NCBI RefSeq assembly: GCF_002072185.1
Contig: NZ_MVIW01000023.1
Location: forward strand, 1-51,322
DNA length: 51,322 nucleotides
Reading direction: 5' to 3'
From: Actinomyces denticolens
GTDB taxonomy: Bacteria > Actinomycetota > Actinomycetes > Actinomycetales > Actinomycetaceae
Of the stretch, positions 8,029 to 17,253 are shown piece after piece. Both the position numbers and the translations under genes were made by a program. Under the pieces are notes generated by a model. That model was not told the origin of the DNA. It did not search any database and saw nothing but the letters and a program-made list of their open reading frames with translations. Numbering within the stretch: the first letter of the stretch is position 1; every line of letters starts with the position of its first letter.

Positions 8029-9433
8029 GGTTCCTCCTGCGGGTCGAGATCACCGCAAGCGTACGGCGCACAGCGCCGGGCCGTGATCTCAGGGCCTGCT
8101 GGGCGCCCGGCTCCCTCCTGGCGAAGGACAGGGCTATCCCGATGGCGAGCAGCACGGATATGAGCGCGCTGCCGCCCTGTGAGATGAGCGGCAGGGGGAC
8201 GCCGAGCACCGGCAGGAGGTTGGTCACCACCGCCATGTTGATGATGGCCTGGCCGATGATCCACACCATGATGCCGCCGACGACGACGCCCGCGTACAGG
8301 GAGTTGGAGCGCCGGATGATCCGGGCCAGGGCCCAGCCCAGGATCGCGAACAGGACGATGACGAGCAGCGTCCCGACCAGGCCCAGCTCCTCTCCGAGGA
8401 CCGCGTAGGCGTAGTCGGACTCCGCCTGGGTGAGGTAACCCCATTTCTGGCGCGACGATCCCGGGCCCACGCCCTGCCAGCCGCCGGTGGCCAGGGCCCA
8501 GCGGGCGTGCTTGGGCTGGTAGCCGATGTCCAGAGGGTCATCGCGGTCGGGGTGGAGCCACACCAGGATGCGCGTGCGCCGGTTGAGGGAGATGACCGAG
8601 GCGAAGACGAACATGGCCGCCCCGACAGCCCCGAAGGTGATGAACCAGCGCTTGGCCAGGCCGGCCATCCAGCCCGCGCCCGCCAGCAGGATCCCCAGGA
8701 TGATGACGGTGCCCAGGTCCCCGCCGCCCATGACCAGGGCGATGGCGGCCAGCGGGAGCAGGGCTGCCGCGGCCTTGACCAGCCAGTGCAGGCTCTCCCA
8801 GCGCCCCTCCGCGAACCAGCGCGCGACGATGAGGCCCATGTACAGGCTCAGCCCCACCTTGATGAACTCCGAGGGCTGGGCGGTGCCGATGCCGGGGACC
8901 TCAACCCAGTTGCAGTTGCCGCCGGTGCAGGTCCCCAGTGGGGTGAAGACGAGGGACTGGAGCGCGGTGGCGCCCGCGAGGACGGGGATCGCCAGGTTGC
9001 GCAGCGCTCGCTCGGAGAGCAGCGACATGCCCCACATGCCGATGAGGCCGACCCCGGCGAAGATGAGGTACTTGGAGAAGTCGACGACGGCGTCGCGCCC
9101 GCGGGCGGCGGACACCACCTGCTGAACGGAGAAGACCGTCATGAGGCCGATGGTCATCAGCAGGACGGTGGCCAGCAGCAGCGCGTAGAAGCTCAGCAGG
9201 CTCGTGTCGGCGTCCCGGGGGCCGTCGGGACCCCCGACCCGCCTGGCGGCGCGGCGCAGGGCGCGGCCGACGGGACCGGGCCGGTGCTGGGGCGCGGCGG
9301 CGGGAGTCGTCTCGGCATCGCGCCCGGAGGACGGGCCCTCCCCCGGGGCGGGGATGACGGGCGGCCGGGAACGGTGTCCGCGCGCACGACCGCTGGGGCC
9401 CGTGCGCGCGGGCCGACGTTGCTGGGCGCTCAT
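8021..9433 (-). CDS. ftsW: SEDS peptidoglycan glycosyltransferase FtsW
   Basis: FtsW polymerizes septal glycan strands from lipid II together with its class B partner PBP. The 470-residue protein has a cytoplasmic Arg/Pro-rich N terminus of about 75 residues, then about ten membrane segments. SEDS hallmarks include GIGTAQPSEFIKVGLSLYMG at about 185-204, WGYLTQAESDYAYAVLGEELG near 335-355 and a C-terminal LPLISQGGSALI at about 412-423. Its ATG overlaps the murD stop (ATGA). The likely partner, the FtsI-type PBP at 15427-17247, is in the same cluster. Confidence 0.95.
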   Translation of the reverse strand: MSAQQRRPARTGPSGRARGHRSRPPVIPAPGEGPSSGRDAETTPAAAPQHRPGPVGRALRRAARRVGGPDGPRDADTSLLSFYALLLATVLLMTIGLMTVFSVQQVVSAARGRDAVVDFSKYLIFAGVGLIGMWGMSLLSERALRNLAIPVLAGATALQSLVFTPLGTCTGGNCNWVEVPGIGTAQPSEFIKVGLSLYMGLIVARWFAEGRWESLHWLVKAAAALLPLAAIALVMGGGDLGTVIILGILLAGAGWMAGLAKRWFITFGAVGAAMFVFASVISLNRRTRILVWLHPDRDDPLDIGYQPKHARWALATGGWQGVGPGSSRQKWGYLTQAESDYAYAVLGEELGLVGTLLVIVLFAILGWALARIIRRSNSLYAGVVVGGIMVWIIGQAIINMAVVTNLLPVLGVPLPLISQGGSALISVLLAIGIALSFARREPGAQQALRSRPGAVRRTLAVISTRRRNRA

Positions 9434-10914
9434 GACCGCCCATCATCCCCGTTCTCGACGCTCGCGGCGCGGTGGCGCGCCGCGTCGGCGAAGAGGTCGC
9501 CGCGCTCGGCGTAGGAGGCGAACTGGTCCCAGGAGGCGCAGGCCGGGGCGAGCATGACGGTGTCCCCCGGCCGCGCCATGGCGGCCGAGGCGGCCACGGC
9601 GCCCTCGATGACCTCGCGGGGAGCGCCGTCGGGGACGCGGGTGACGGGCAGGTCGGGCGCCTGGGCGGCCAGGGCCTCGGACATCGCGGACTGGTCGCGC
9701 CCGATGAGGACGACGCCGCGCAGGGCGGGGGCGACGGCGCGCACGAGCTCGTGGAAGGTGGCGCCCTTGGTGTCCCCGCCGGCGATCCACACGCCGGTGC
9801 CGGCGGGCAGCCCGGCGAGAGCGGCCCGCGCGGAGTGCGGGTTGGTGGCCTTGGAGTCGTCCACCCAGGCGACGCCACCCGCCTCGGCGACTGTGACGAT
9901 GCGGTGGGCGCCGGGGGCGAAGGCGCGCAGTCCCGCGGCCACGGCCTCGGGTCCGACGCCGGGAAGGCCCGAGCCCAGGGCGAGGGCGGCTGCGGCCAGG
10001 GCGTCGGCGACGATGTGAGCCGGGAGGCGGTCGGCGCTCCCACCGGGTGCCAGATGGGCGAGGTCGTCGAGGGCGGCGATCTCGCGGCCCTCGGCGTGGC
10101 GGGCCGGATGCAGGGCGCGGTCGATGAGGAGGTCCTCGACGAGGCCGACCTGCCCCAGGGCGGGAGCGGCCAGCGTGAAGCCGACGGCGAGGCAGCCCTC
10201 GATGACATCGGCGTCGGCGACCATGTCGCGGGTGGCCCCGTCCTGGCAGTTGTACACGGCGGCGCGCTGGGCGCGGGCGTAGACGCGCGCCTTGTCCGCG
10301 GCGTAGGCCTCGGGCCCGCCGTGCCAGTCGAGGTGGTCGGCGGCCACGTTGAGGCAGGCCGCGGACACCGGCGAGAGGGTGCGGGTGGTGTGGAGCTGGA
10401 AGCTGGAGAGCTCGACGGCCAGCGCGTCGGCCTTCCCGGCCAGGACGGTGGAGATGACCGGGTCGCCGATATTGCCGACGGCCGGGGCGGTGAGACCGGC
10501 GGCGGTGAGGATGGCCGAGAGCATGCCGACCGTCGTGGTCTTGCCATCGGTGCCGGTGACGGCGAGCCAGGGGGCGCCCGGGCGCGCCGCGGCGCGCTGG
10601 AGGCGCCAGGCGAGCTCGATCTCGGACCAGGTCTCGATGCCGGCGGCCTGGGCGGCGGCGAGGATCGGCCCGGTGGCGGGCACTCCCGGGGAGACCACGA
10701 GCAGGCGCAGGTCGGAGGCTGCCAGGGCGGCGGCGATCTCCTCGGGGCTGCCCGCCATGCGCGAGGCGACCGGGGCGGCGAGGGCCTCGACGGCCTCGGC
10801 GCGGCCGTCGTAGGCGTGGACCTCGGCGCCCAGGGTCGTCAGCGCGTCGACGACGGCGGCCCCGGTCCTGCCCAGGCCCACCACTCCGACGCGTGCACCG
10901 GACATCTCATTCAT
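9430..10914 (-). CDS. murD: UDP-N-acetylmuramoylalanine--D-glutamate ligase MurD
   Basis: MurD adds D-Glu to UDP-MurNAc-L-Ala. The 494-residue protein has VGVVGLGRTGAAVVDAL near the N terminus for UDP binding, the ATP loop VTGTDGKTTTVGMLSAIL at about residues 118-135, AVELSSFQLHTTRTL at about 158-172, NVAADHLDWHG at about 185 and VDDSKATNPHSARAAL near 350. The C-terminal part has MLAPACASWDQF. The frame runs open far upstream over mraY. The ATG at 10914 is chosen because mraY occupies the strand up to 10989 and because the VGVVGLG motif must lie near the N terminus. It couples to ftsW through an ATGA overlap. Confidence 0.95.
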   Translation of the reverse strand: MNEMSGARVGVVGLGRTGAAVVDALTTLGAEVHAYDGRAEAVEALAAPVASRMAGSPEEIAAALAASDLRLLVVSPGVPATGPILAAAQAAGIETWSEIELAWRLQRAAARPGAPWLAVTGTDGKTTTVGMLSAILTAAGLTAPAVGNIGDPVISTVLAGKADALAVELSSFQLHTTRTLSPVSAACLNVAADHLDWHGGPEAYAADKARVYARAQRAAVYNCQDGATRDMVADADVIEGCLAVGFTLAAPALGQVGLVEDLLIDRALHPARHAEGREIAALDDLAHLAPGGSADRLPAHIVADALAAAALALGSGLPGVGPEAVAAGLRAFAPGAHRIVTVAEAGGVAWVDDSKATNPHSARAALAGLPAGTGVWIAGGDTKGATFHELVRAVAPALRGVVLIGRDQSAMSEALAAQAPDLPVTRVPDGAPREVIEGAVAASAAMARPGDTVMLAPACASWDQFASYAERGDLFADAARHRAASVENGDDGRS

Positions 10915-10988
10915 CGAGGGACTTCCATTCCTTGTGTGGGTTGGGGGGCACGGGCGCCGGGGCCGCGCTGATCCGGGGCCGGCGGGGG

Positions 10989-12131
10989 TCAGGAGACGAG
11001 GAACTCGGCGTAGAACAGGCCCAGGCCCGCCACCACGCACAGGCCCGCGACGATCCAGAAGCGGATGACGACATTGACCTCCGTCCAGCCGCCGAGCTCG
11101 AAGTGGTGGTGCAGGGGCGCCATGCGGAAGATGCGCTTGCCCGTGGACTTGAAGGAGACGACCTGGAGGATCACGGAGATGACCTCCGCCAGGAACAGGC
11201 CTCCCAGGATGACGGCGAGGAACTCGGTGCGCGACAGGATGGACAGCCCGGCGACCGCCCCGCCCAGGGCGAGGGAGCCGGTGTCCCCCATGAAGATCTT
11301 GGCCGGGGAGGCGTTCCACCACAGGAACCCGAAGCAGGCGCTCATGAGGGCCGCGGCGATCATGGCGAGATCGCGGGGGTCCCGGACCTGGTAGCAGGTG
11401 TTGACCACGATGTCCGGGTGCCCGTAGACGCAGGACTGGTTGGACTGCCAGACGCTCACGAGGGTGTAGGCGCCGAAGACCATCGCGGAGGCGCCCGCGG
11501 CGAGGCCGTCGAGGCCGTCGGTGAGGTTGACGGCGTTGGACCACGCGGTGATGAGGAAGTTCGACCACAGGACGAACAGCAGGAGGGCGACGGCCGCCCC
11601 CACCAGGGTCAGGCCGGTGACGCCGCCGAGGCTGAAGGAGCCGCCCCCACCGCGCAGGAAGGCCATGTCGATGAGGGAGTCGCGGGCGAAGGAGATGCGG
11701 GTGGAGGCGGGGGTCAGGCCGTTGCGGTCGGCGAAGAGGAGGCCGGCCACGGAGAAGGCGATCCCGATGACCGCCTGGCCGAGCATCTTCTGCCAGGGGG
11801 TCAGGCCCAGGGACCTCTGCCGGGAGATCTTCTCGAAGTCGTCGAGGAAGCCGATGAGCCCCAGCCCGACGATGAGGAAGAGCAGGAGGATCCCGCTGGC
11901 CCGCGGCGTGCGGAGTTCGACGAGGTTGGCCGCGGCGTAGCCCAGGACGAGGGCGATGATGATGACGAGGCCCCCCATCGTGGGGGTGCCGCGCTTGATG
12001 AAGTGCCCCTCGGGGCCGTCGTCCCGGATGAACTGCCCGTAGTGGCGCCGCTCCAGGAACTTGATGAGGGCGGGTGTGCCCAGGAGGGAGACGAGCAGGG
12101 AGACGGCGGAGGAGACGAGGATGGCGGTCAT
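10989..12131 (-). CDS. mraY: Phospho-MurNAc-pentapeptide transferase MraY
   Basis: MraY makes lipid I by moving phospho-MurNAc-pentapeptide onto undecaprenyl phosphate. The 380-residue protein is a ten-segment membrane enzyme. It shows GTPTMGGLVIIIAL at about residues 48-61, the second family signature NAVNLTDGLDGLAAG at about 198-212 with its catalytic Asp, FMGDTGSLALGG at about 284-295, and MAPLHHHFELGGWTE near residue 345. The start overlaps the murF stop by four bases (ATGA). A 74-base gap separates its stop from murD. Confidence 0.97.
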   Translation of the reverse strand: MTAILVSSAVSLLVSLLGTPALIKFLERRHYGQFIRDDGPEGHFIKRGTPTMGGLVIIIALVLGYAAANLVELRTPRASGILLLFLIVGLGLIGFLDDFEKISRQRSLGLTPWQKMLGQAVIGIAFSVAGLLFADRNGLTPASTRISFARDSLIDMAFLRGGGGSFSLGGVTGLTLVGAAVALLLFVLWSNFLITAWSNAVNLTDGLDGLAAGASAMVFGAYTLVSVWQSNQSCVYGHPDIVVNTCYQVRDPRDLAMIAAALMSACFGFLWWNASPAKIFMGDTGSLALGGAVAGLSILSRTEFLAVILGGLFLAEVISVILQVVSFKSTGKRIFRMAPLHHHFELGGWTEVNVVIRFWIVAGLCVVAGLGLFYAEFLVS

Positions 12132-13606
12132 CGGGCGTCCTTTCCATCACGTCCGTCAGTCGCGTCGTGGCCGGCGGCCAGGTGATCGGCCACGCGCCAG
12201 GCGCCCGACCCGTGCGAGCCCTTGACGAGGACCGCGTCCCCGGGGGCGAGGAGCGAGGGGATGCGGGCGATGGCGTCGTCGGCGTCGGGGGTCTCGACGA
12301 CCTCCACGCCACGCCGGCGGGCGGTCTCGGCCGCGGGTGCCGCGCCCGCCCCGATGGTGACCAGGAGGGCGGCGCCCGCACCGGCGACGAGCGCCCCTGC
12401 GGTGGCGTGATCCGCGGCGGAGGTCTCGCCGAGCTCGAGCATCTCCGAGATGACGACGACGCGGCGGCGGCCCCCGGCCAGCGCGGGCAGGGAGGCGAGT
12501 GAGGCGGTCATCGAGTCGATGTTGGCGTTGTAGGAGTCGTCGATGAGACGGCCGCCTCCGGGCAGGTCGGACACCGCCATGCGGTGGGGGCTCTCCAGGC
12601 CCGCGGAGGCGATGGCATCCAGGAGGGCCTCGGGGCCGACGCCCGCGGCGAGGGCCAGGCCGAGGGCGGCCAGGGCGTTGGCGACGTTGTGGGCGCCGGG
12701 CAGTCCCAGGCGCACGCGGCGGGGCCCGGCGCCCGGCAGGTGGATGTCGGCGACGGCGTGGGCGGCCTCGTCGAGCTCCACGCCGGTGGCGCGCAGGTCC
12801 GCGCGCTCGTCGCCGCTGGCGGAGAAGGTGAGGACCCTGCCCGGCGCGAGGGCGCGCATGGCGGCGGCGCGCTCGTCGTCGAGGTTGAGGACGGCGGTGC
12901 CGTGGGGCAGCAGGCCGCGCACGATGTGGCTCTTGGCGGTGGCGACGCCCTCGATGGAGCCGAAGCCGCCCATGTGGGCGTGGCCGATCATGAGGACGGC
13001 GGCGGCGTCCAGCGGGGCGATCTCCACCAGATCCGCGATGTCATCCGGTCCGGAGGCGCCCATCTCGAGGACGAGGTAGCGGGTGGACTCGTCCGCCTCG
13101 AGGACGGTCAGGGGCAGGCCGATCTCGTTGTTGAACGAGGCGACCGGCGCGATCGTGGGCCCCTGGGCGGCCAGGAGCTGGCGGGTGAGGTCCTTGGTGG
13201 TGGTCTTGCCGACCGAGCCGGTCATCGCGACGACGGCCAGGCCCCGCTCCCCCGCACGCCGGCGCAGGTCCGCGAGGTGCCCGCGGGCGATGCGCCCGAG
13301 GGCGGCCACGGTGTCCCCCACGACGATGAGCGCCATCGCCGCTCCGGGCCCGCCGGCCTCGGCGAGGGCGGCGCGAGCCGCGGCCTCGTCGCTGACGAGG
13401 GCGGCCGCAGCACCGGCACGGGCGACGGCGGCGAGATAGTCATGGCCGTCCGCGCGCTCGCCCCTGATGGCCACGAAGAGCGCGCCCGGCCCGGTCTTCC
13501 GGGAGTCGGTGACGACGGCGGTCACGGGCGTCCCCGAGGGGGCGGCGGGCGGGACGAGGCGGCCCTCGGCCCAGGAGGCCAACTCGTCTATCGTGCGGGC
13601 GATCAC
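12128..13606 (-). CDS. murF: UDP-MurNAc-tripeptide--D-alanyl-D-alanine ligase MurF
   Basis: MurF adds D-Ala-D-Ala to finish the pentapeptide precursor. The roughly 492-residue protein shows the ATP loop MTGSVGKTTTKDLTRQLL at about residues 103-120, SFNNEIGLPLTVLE at about 133-146 and LEMGASGPDDIADL at about 156-169. IDDSYNANIDSM near 355 is the MurF-type version of the central motif. GTG 13606 is used because it overlaps the murE stop in a GTGA junction and yields the usual VIARTIDELASW start. An ATG four codons upstream (13618) is the alternative. It lies between murE and mraY. Confidence 0.94.
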   Translation of the reverse strand: MIARTIDELASWAEGRLVPPAAPSGTPVTAVVTDSRKTGPGALFVAIRGERADGHDYLAAVARAGAAAALVSDEAAARAALAEAGGPGAAMALIVVGDTVAALGRIARGHLADLRRRAGERGLAVVAMTGSVGKTTTKDLTRQLLAAQGPTIAPVASFNNEIGLPLTVLEADESTRYLVLEMGASGPDDIADLVEIAPLDAAAVLMIGHAHMGGFGSIEGVATAKSHIVRGLLPHGTAVLNLDDERAAAMRALAPGRVLTFSASGDERADLRATGVELDEAAHAVADIHLPGAGPRRVRLGLPGAHNVANALAALGLALAAGVGPEALLDAIASAGLESPHRMAVSDLPGGGRLIDDSYNANIDSMTASLASLPALAGGRRRVVVISEMLELGETSAADHATAGALVAGAGAALLVTIGAGAAPAAETARRRGVEVVETPDADDAIARIPSLLAPGDAVLVKGSHGSGAWRVADHLAAGHDATDGRDGKDAR

Positions 13607-15210
13607 GCGGCACCCCATTTCGCCTCGACGGCCTCGCGCATGACGGGGGCGTCGTTGTAGCGGATGAACTCACCGGCCGCCTCGAGGAAGGGCTCGTGAC
13701 CCTTGCCGGTGACGATGACGGTGTCATCGGGGCCGCACAGCTCGACCCCGCGGCGAACGGCGTCCCCGCGCCAGGTGGTGATCTCCTCGACGTCGGCCAG
13801 GTCGGGGCGCACGGAGCGCACCCCTGTCAGGATCGCGTCGCGGATGAGCCGGGGGTCCTCACTGCGGGGATTCTCGTCGGTGATGATCAGGACGTCTGCC
13901 AGGCGCGCGGCGACCTCGCCGAGCATGGGGCGCTTGCCCTGGTCGCGGTCGCCGTCGGAGCCGAAGACGACGATGAGGCGCCCGGGGGTGATCGGGCGCA
14001 CGGCGGCCAGCGCGAGCTCCATGGCGTCGGGCGTGTGGGCGAAGTCGACGATCGTCAGGCCCCGGGTGCCGTCGCGCTGGCTGATGCGCTGCATGCGGCC
14101 CGGGATGTTGTGCGCGGCGGCCAGCGCCTGGGCGGCCACGTCCGCGGGAACGCCCGCGCGGATCGCCATGACGAGCGCCAGGGCGGCGTTCTGGACGTTG
14201 ACGAGCCCGGGCAGGGGGCAGCTGGCGGCGATCTCCACGCCGTCAGGCCCGTGGAGGGTGAAGGTGGTGGCCGAGTCCGTCAGGGACACGGCCGCATCGG
14301 CGACCCACCAGTCGGCGGGGGCGTTGCCGCCGTAGGCCCGCACGCGGTCCAGGGGGAGCCCGCCGGCCCGGTCGATGCGCTCGGCGAGCGAGGTGCCCCA
14401 GGAGTCATCGACGCAGACGACGGCGCGCCCGGCGCGCTCGGGGGTGAAGAGCCGGGCCTTGGCGTCGAGGTACTCCTCCATCGTGTGGTGGAAGTCGAGA
14501 TGGTCGCGCTGGAGGTTGGTGAAGCCGGCGACGTCGATCCGGGTGCCGTCGAGGCGGTGCAGGACGATGGCGTGACTGGATGCCTCCAAGGAGGCGGCGC
14601 CCACGCCCTCCTCGACGCACAGCGCCATCATGCGCTGCAGGACGGGGGCCTCGACGGTGGTGCGGGGCGACTCCACGGACAGGCCGCCGGCGCGCAGCTC
14701 CACGGTGCCGGCGACCATGCAGCCGCCGAGGTGGGCGGTGAGCATGGCGTCGAGGAAGTAGGAGGTGGTCGTCTTGCCGTTCGTGCCGGTGACGGCCGTG
14801 GTGACCAGGCGGTGGGACGGCTGGTGGTAGATCTGCGCGGACAGGGGGCCCACCACGGCGCGCGGGTCGGCGCAGATGAGCACCGGGGTGCCGGGGCAGG
14901 AGCCGTGGACGATGGCGGCCCCGGCCTCATCGGTCACCACGGCGACGGCGCCGGCCTCGACGGCCTGGGCGGCGTAGTCGGCGCCGTGGGCGCGGAATCC
15001 CGGCAGGGCGACGAAGAGCTCGCCGAGGGCGATGTCGCCGGAGTCCACGGAGGCGCCGGAGACGGTCAGGGGGACGGGGCCGGTGATGACCTGGGCATCG
15101 GCGGGAGTGGCGGGGCTCAGGGAGAATCGCTGCGCGAGGTCGCTCAGAGCGAGGGGAGCGTTTCGGTGCGGGCGCAGGGCCGCGGCCGACTCGTACGCGT
15201 GGTTGCTCAT
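13603..15210 (-). CDS. murE: UDP-MurNAc-dipeptide ligase MurE (third-residue-adding enzyme)
   Basis: MurE adds the third stem residue (meso-DAP, L-Lys or L-Orn, depending on species) to UDP-MurNAc-L-Ala-D-Glu. The 535-residue protein has VTGTNGKTTTSYFLDAM at about residues 138-154, SLEASSHAIVLHRL at about 207-220, FTNLQRDHLDFH near 230 and the C-terminal substrate motif TDENPRSEDP at about 442-451. DAP-adding enzymes usually read DNPR at this spot; here it is ENPR, so the substrate cannot be read with certainty. The start has a TAGATT hexamer eight bases upstream and no strong ribosome binding site. A 216-base gap separates it from ftsI. Confidence 0.93.
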   Translation of the reverse strand: MSNHAYESAAALRPHRNAPLALSDLAQRFSLSPATPADAQVITGPVPLTVSGASVDSGDIALGELFVALPGFRAHGADYAAQAVEAGAVAVVTDEAGAAIVHGSCPGTPVLICADPRAVVGPLSAQIYHQPSHRLVTTAVTGTNGKTTTSYFLDAMLTAHLGGCMVAGTVELRAGGLSVESPRTTVEAPVLQRMMALCVEEGVGAASLEASSHAIVLHRLDGTRIDVAGFTNLQRDHLDFHHTMEEYLDAKARLFTPERAGRAVVCVDDSWGTSLAERIDRAGGLPLDRVRAYGGNAPADWWVADAAVSLTDSATTFTLHGPDGVEIAASCPLPGLVNVQNAALALVMAIRAGVPADVAAQALAAAHNIPGRMQRISQRDGTRGLTIVDFAHTPDAMELALAAVRPITPGRLIVVFGSDGDRDQGKRPMLGEVAARLADVLIITDENPRSEDPRLIRDAILTGVRSVRPDLADVEEITTWRGDAVRRGVELCGPDDTVIVTGKGHEPFLEAAGEFIRYNDAPVMREAVEAKWGAA

Positions 15211-15218
15211 AGTCCCAC

Positions 15219-15224
15219 AATCTA
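15219..15224 (-). promoter_or_regulatory. Candidate murE -10 element (TAGATT)
   Basis: TAGATT on the minus strand ends eight bases before the murE ATG, in the 216-base ftsI-murE gap. The spacing would give a transcript with little or no leader. No clear -35 was found. A separate promoter here would let murE and the genes after it be expressed apart from mraZ-ftsI. The rest of the gap shows nothing recognizable. Confidence 0.4.
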
Positions 15225-15426
15225 TCGCGCCCGAGGTCGTGCGCAGATCAGGAGAGGCGACCGGGTTCTGTGATCCCCGCGTTCTCCCATACGGGGCTCT
15301 GCGGGCGTGAGCAGGATCTCCCCTGGTCCGGGACGCCGAGGGGACGTGGGACGTCGAGGAGGCGGGGGCCCAGCGCTCATCCCCGTGGGCCTCGGCACGG
15401 ACCGGGCGGGAGCGGGCGCCATCCGC

Positions 15427-17247
15427 TCAGCCCTGTCCCGGCGTCCCGGCCGTCCCACCCTGGTCGGGGGTGGCCTGATCCCCCTGATGGGCCTTCGCGG
15501 CCGCGATCACCGAGGGGTCGGGGGCGATGCCCAGCTTGTGGAGCGTCGCCAGGGCGATGGTGCGGAAGACCGGGGCGGCGACGACGCCCCCGTAGATGCC
15601 CGAGGGCTTGTTGACGATGACGGCGGCGGCGATGGCAGGGTCGTGGGCGGGGGTGAATCCGACGAAGGATGCCACGGTCGCATCCTCGGAGAGGATCTCC
15701 GTGGTGCCGGTCTTGCCCGCCACCAGGTAGCCGTCGATCGAGGCCTCCTCGGCGGTGCCCCCCTCCCGGGTGACGCCGACGAGCATGTCGGTGAGCGTCT
15801 TGGCGGTGGCCTCGGACACGACGCGCACGCCCTCGGGCTGGGCCTGCCGCGTGACCGTGCCGTCCGCGGCGGTCCAGGAGTCGATGACCCGGGGGGCCAC
15901 GCGCACGCCCTTGTTGGCGATGGCCGCCAGGACCTGGACGGACTGGAGCGTCGTCCCGGCGATGCCCTGGCCGAACATAGTGGTGTAACGGGTGCGGTCA
16001 TCCCACTCCGAGGGGGGTGTGAGCAGCCCCGCGGACTCCCCCGGCAGTTCGATGCCGCTGCGGGCGCCCCAGCCGAAGCGCTCCATGTAGGCGTAGCGGA
16101 CGTCGTCGGCGACCCTCTCCCCGATCTGGACGGTGCCGACGTTGGAGGACTCGGCCAGGACCTGCGCCGTCGTGAGCTGCTCGACGCCGTGGGCGTGGGA
16201 GTCGACGAAGCTCTGGCCGTTGGCGGAGGTCCAGGAGTAGGGGACGGTCCAGGTCTCCTCGGGCGTGACCGCGCCCTCCTCCAGGGCGGTGGCGAAGGTG
16301 ACGACCTTGCCGACGCTGCCTGGCTCGAAGACGGCCTCGACGCAGCGGGCCCCGCGGTCGCCCTCGGCGGAGGCGGTGGGGTCGGCGGGGTCGACGGTGC
16401 GGCTGTCCGCCATGACGAGGACCTTGCCGGTGGACGGCTCCATGACGACGCAGCAGCCCCACTCGGCGCCCTGGGCGGTGACGACCTCGTCGATGGCTTG
16501 CTGGGCGAGGACCTGGAGATCGGGGTCGAGGGTGAGGGTGACGGTGGCCCCGGGGGTCGAGGCCGTCTCGGTCACCCTCCCCGAGGGGATCTGCGTGCCG
16601 GTGCGGCCCACCTCCATGGACCCCGAGCCGTTGACGCCTGTGAGCCGCTCGTCCTGCGTGATCTCTATGCCCGCCGTGCCCTGAAGGACGCGGCCCTCGC
16701 CCTCGGCGGTCAGACCGACGACGTTGCCCGCGACGTAGCCCGCCGGGTAGGTGCGGCGCACCCGCTGGTCGGGCTCGACGCCGCGGATGCCCAGGGCCTT
16801 GATCTGGCGCCAGGTGTCCGGGGGGACGGCCTCGGCGATGACGGAGTACGTGGACTCCCCCACCATCCTGGCCCCGAGCTCGGCCGCGTCGACCCCGAGG
16901 ATGGGGGCGAGCCTGTCGGCCGCGGCCGCGGGGCCGTGACCGACGACGACGGTCTCGGGCAGGCCGGTGGTGGGGTTGTCCTGCTCCACCTTGTCCTCCC
17001 ACTGGGCGACGAGCAGCTGGTTGACACCGATGTCGAAGCTCACCGAGGAGGTGGCCAGGATGGTGCCATCGCGTCCGCAGATATTGCCCCGCAGGGCAAC
17101 GTTCGTCCATGTCAGCGTGCGCTCGGCGCGGGCCTTCTCCGCCAGGTCCGGGCCCTGGGCCACCTGGAGCCAGGCGGTCTTGGCCGCCACGGCGGTGAAG
17201 CCGGTCAGGCCGAGGAGCTGCAGGGCGCGACGTCGGCTCGGGTTCAT
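15427..17247 (-). CDS. ftsI: Septal class B penicillin-binding protein FtsI (PBP3-like transpeptidase)
   Basis: FtsI cross-links septal peptidoglycan and works with FtsW. The 606-residue protein has an N-terminal membrane anchor at about residues 8-24 (RALQLLGLTGFTAVAAKTAW). A dimerization domain runs to about 240 and a transpeptidase domain follows. The three active-site motifs are present: SVGK at about residue 308-311 (S is the nucleophile), SSN at about 366, and KTG at about 511 (VAGKTGTTEI). No PASTA domain is visible at the Ala/Gly-rich C terminus. It starts 6 bases after the ftsL-like gene, so the two are cotranscribed. Confidence 0.95.
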   Translation of the reverse strand: MNPSRRRALQLLGLTGFTAVAAKTAWLQVAQGPDLAEKARAERTLTWTNVALRGNICGRDGTILATSSVSFDIGVNQLLVAQWEDKVEQDNPTTGLPETVVVGHGPAAAADRLAPILGVDAAELGARMVGESTYSVIAEAVPPDTWRQIKALGIRGVEPDQRVRRTYPAGYVAGNVVGLTAEGEGRVLQGTAGIEITQDERLTGVNGSGSMEVGRTGTQIPSGRVTETASTPGATVTLTLDPDLQVLAQQAIDEVVTAQGAEWGCCVVMEPSTGKVLVMADSRTVDPADPTASAEGDRGARCVEAVFEPGSVGKVVTFATALEEGAVTPEETWTVPYSWTSANGQSFVDSHAHGVEQLTTAQVLAESSNVGTVQIGERVADDVRYAYMERFGWGARSGIELPGESAGLLTPPSEWDDRTRYTTMFGQGIAGTTLQSVQVLAAIANKGVRVAPRVIDSWTAADGTVTRQAQPEGVRVVSEATAKTLTDMLVGVTREGGTAEEASIDGYLVAGKTGTTEILSEDATVASFVGFTPAHDPAIAAAVIVNKPSGIYGGVVAAPVFRTIALATLHKLGIAPDPSVIAAAKAHQGDQATPDQGGTAGTPGQG

Positions 17248-17253
17248 CGGCGG

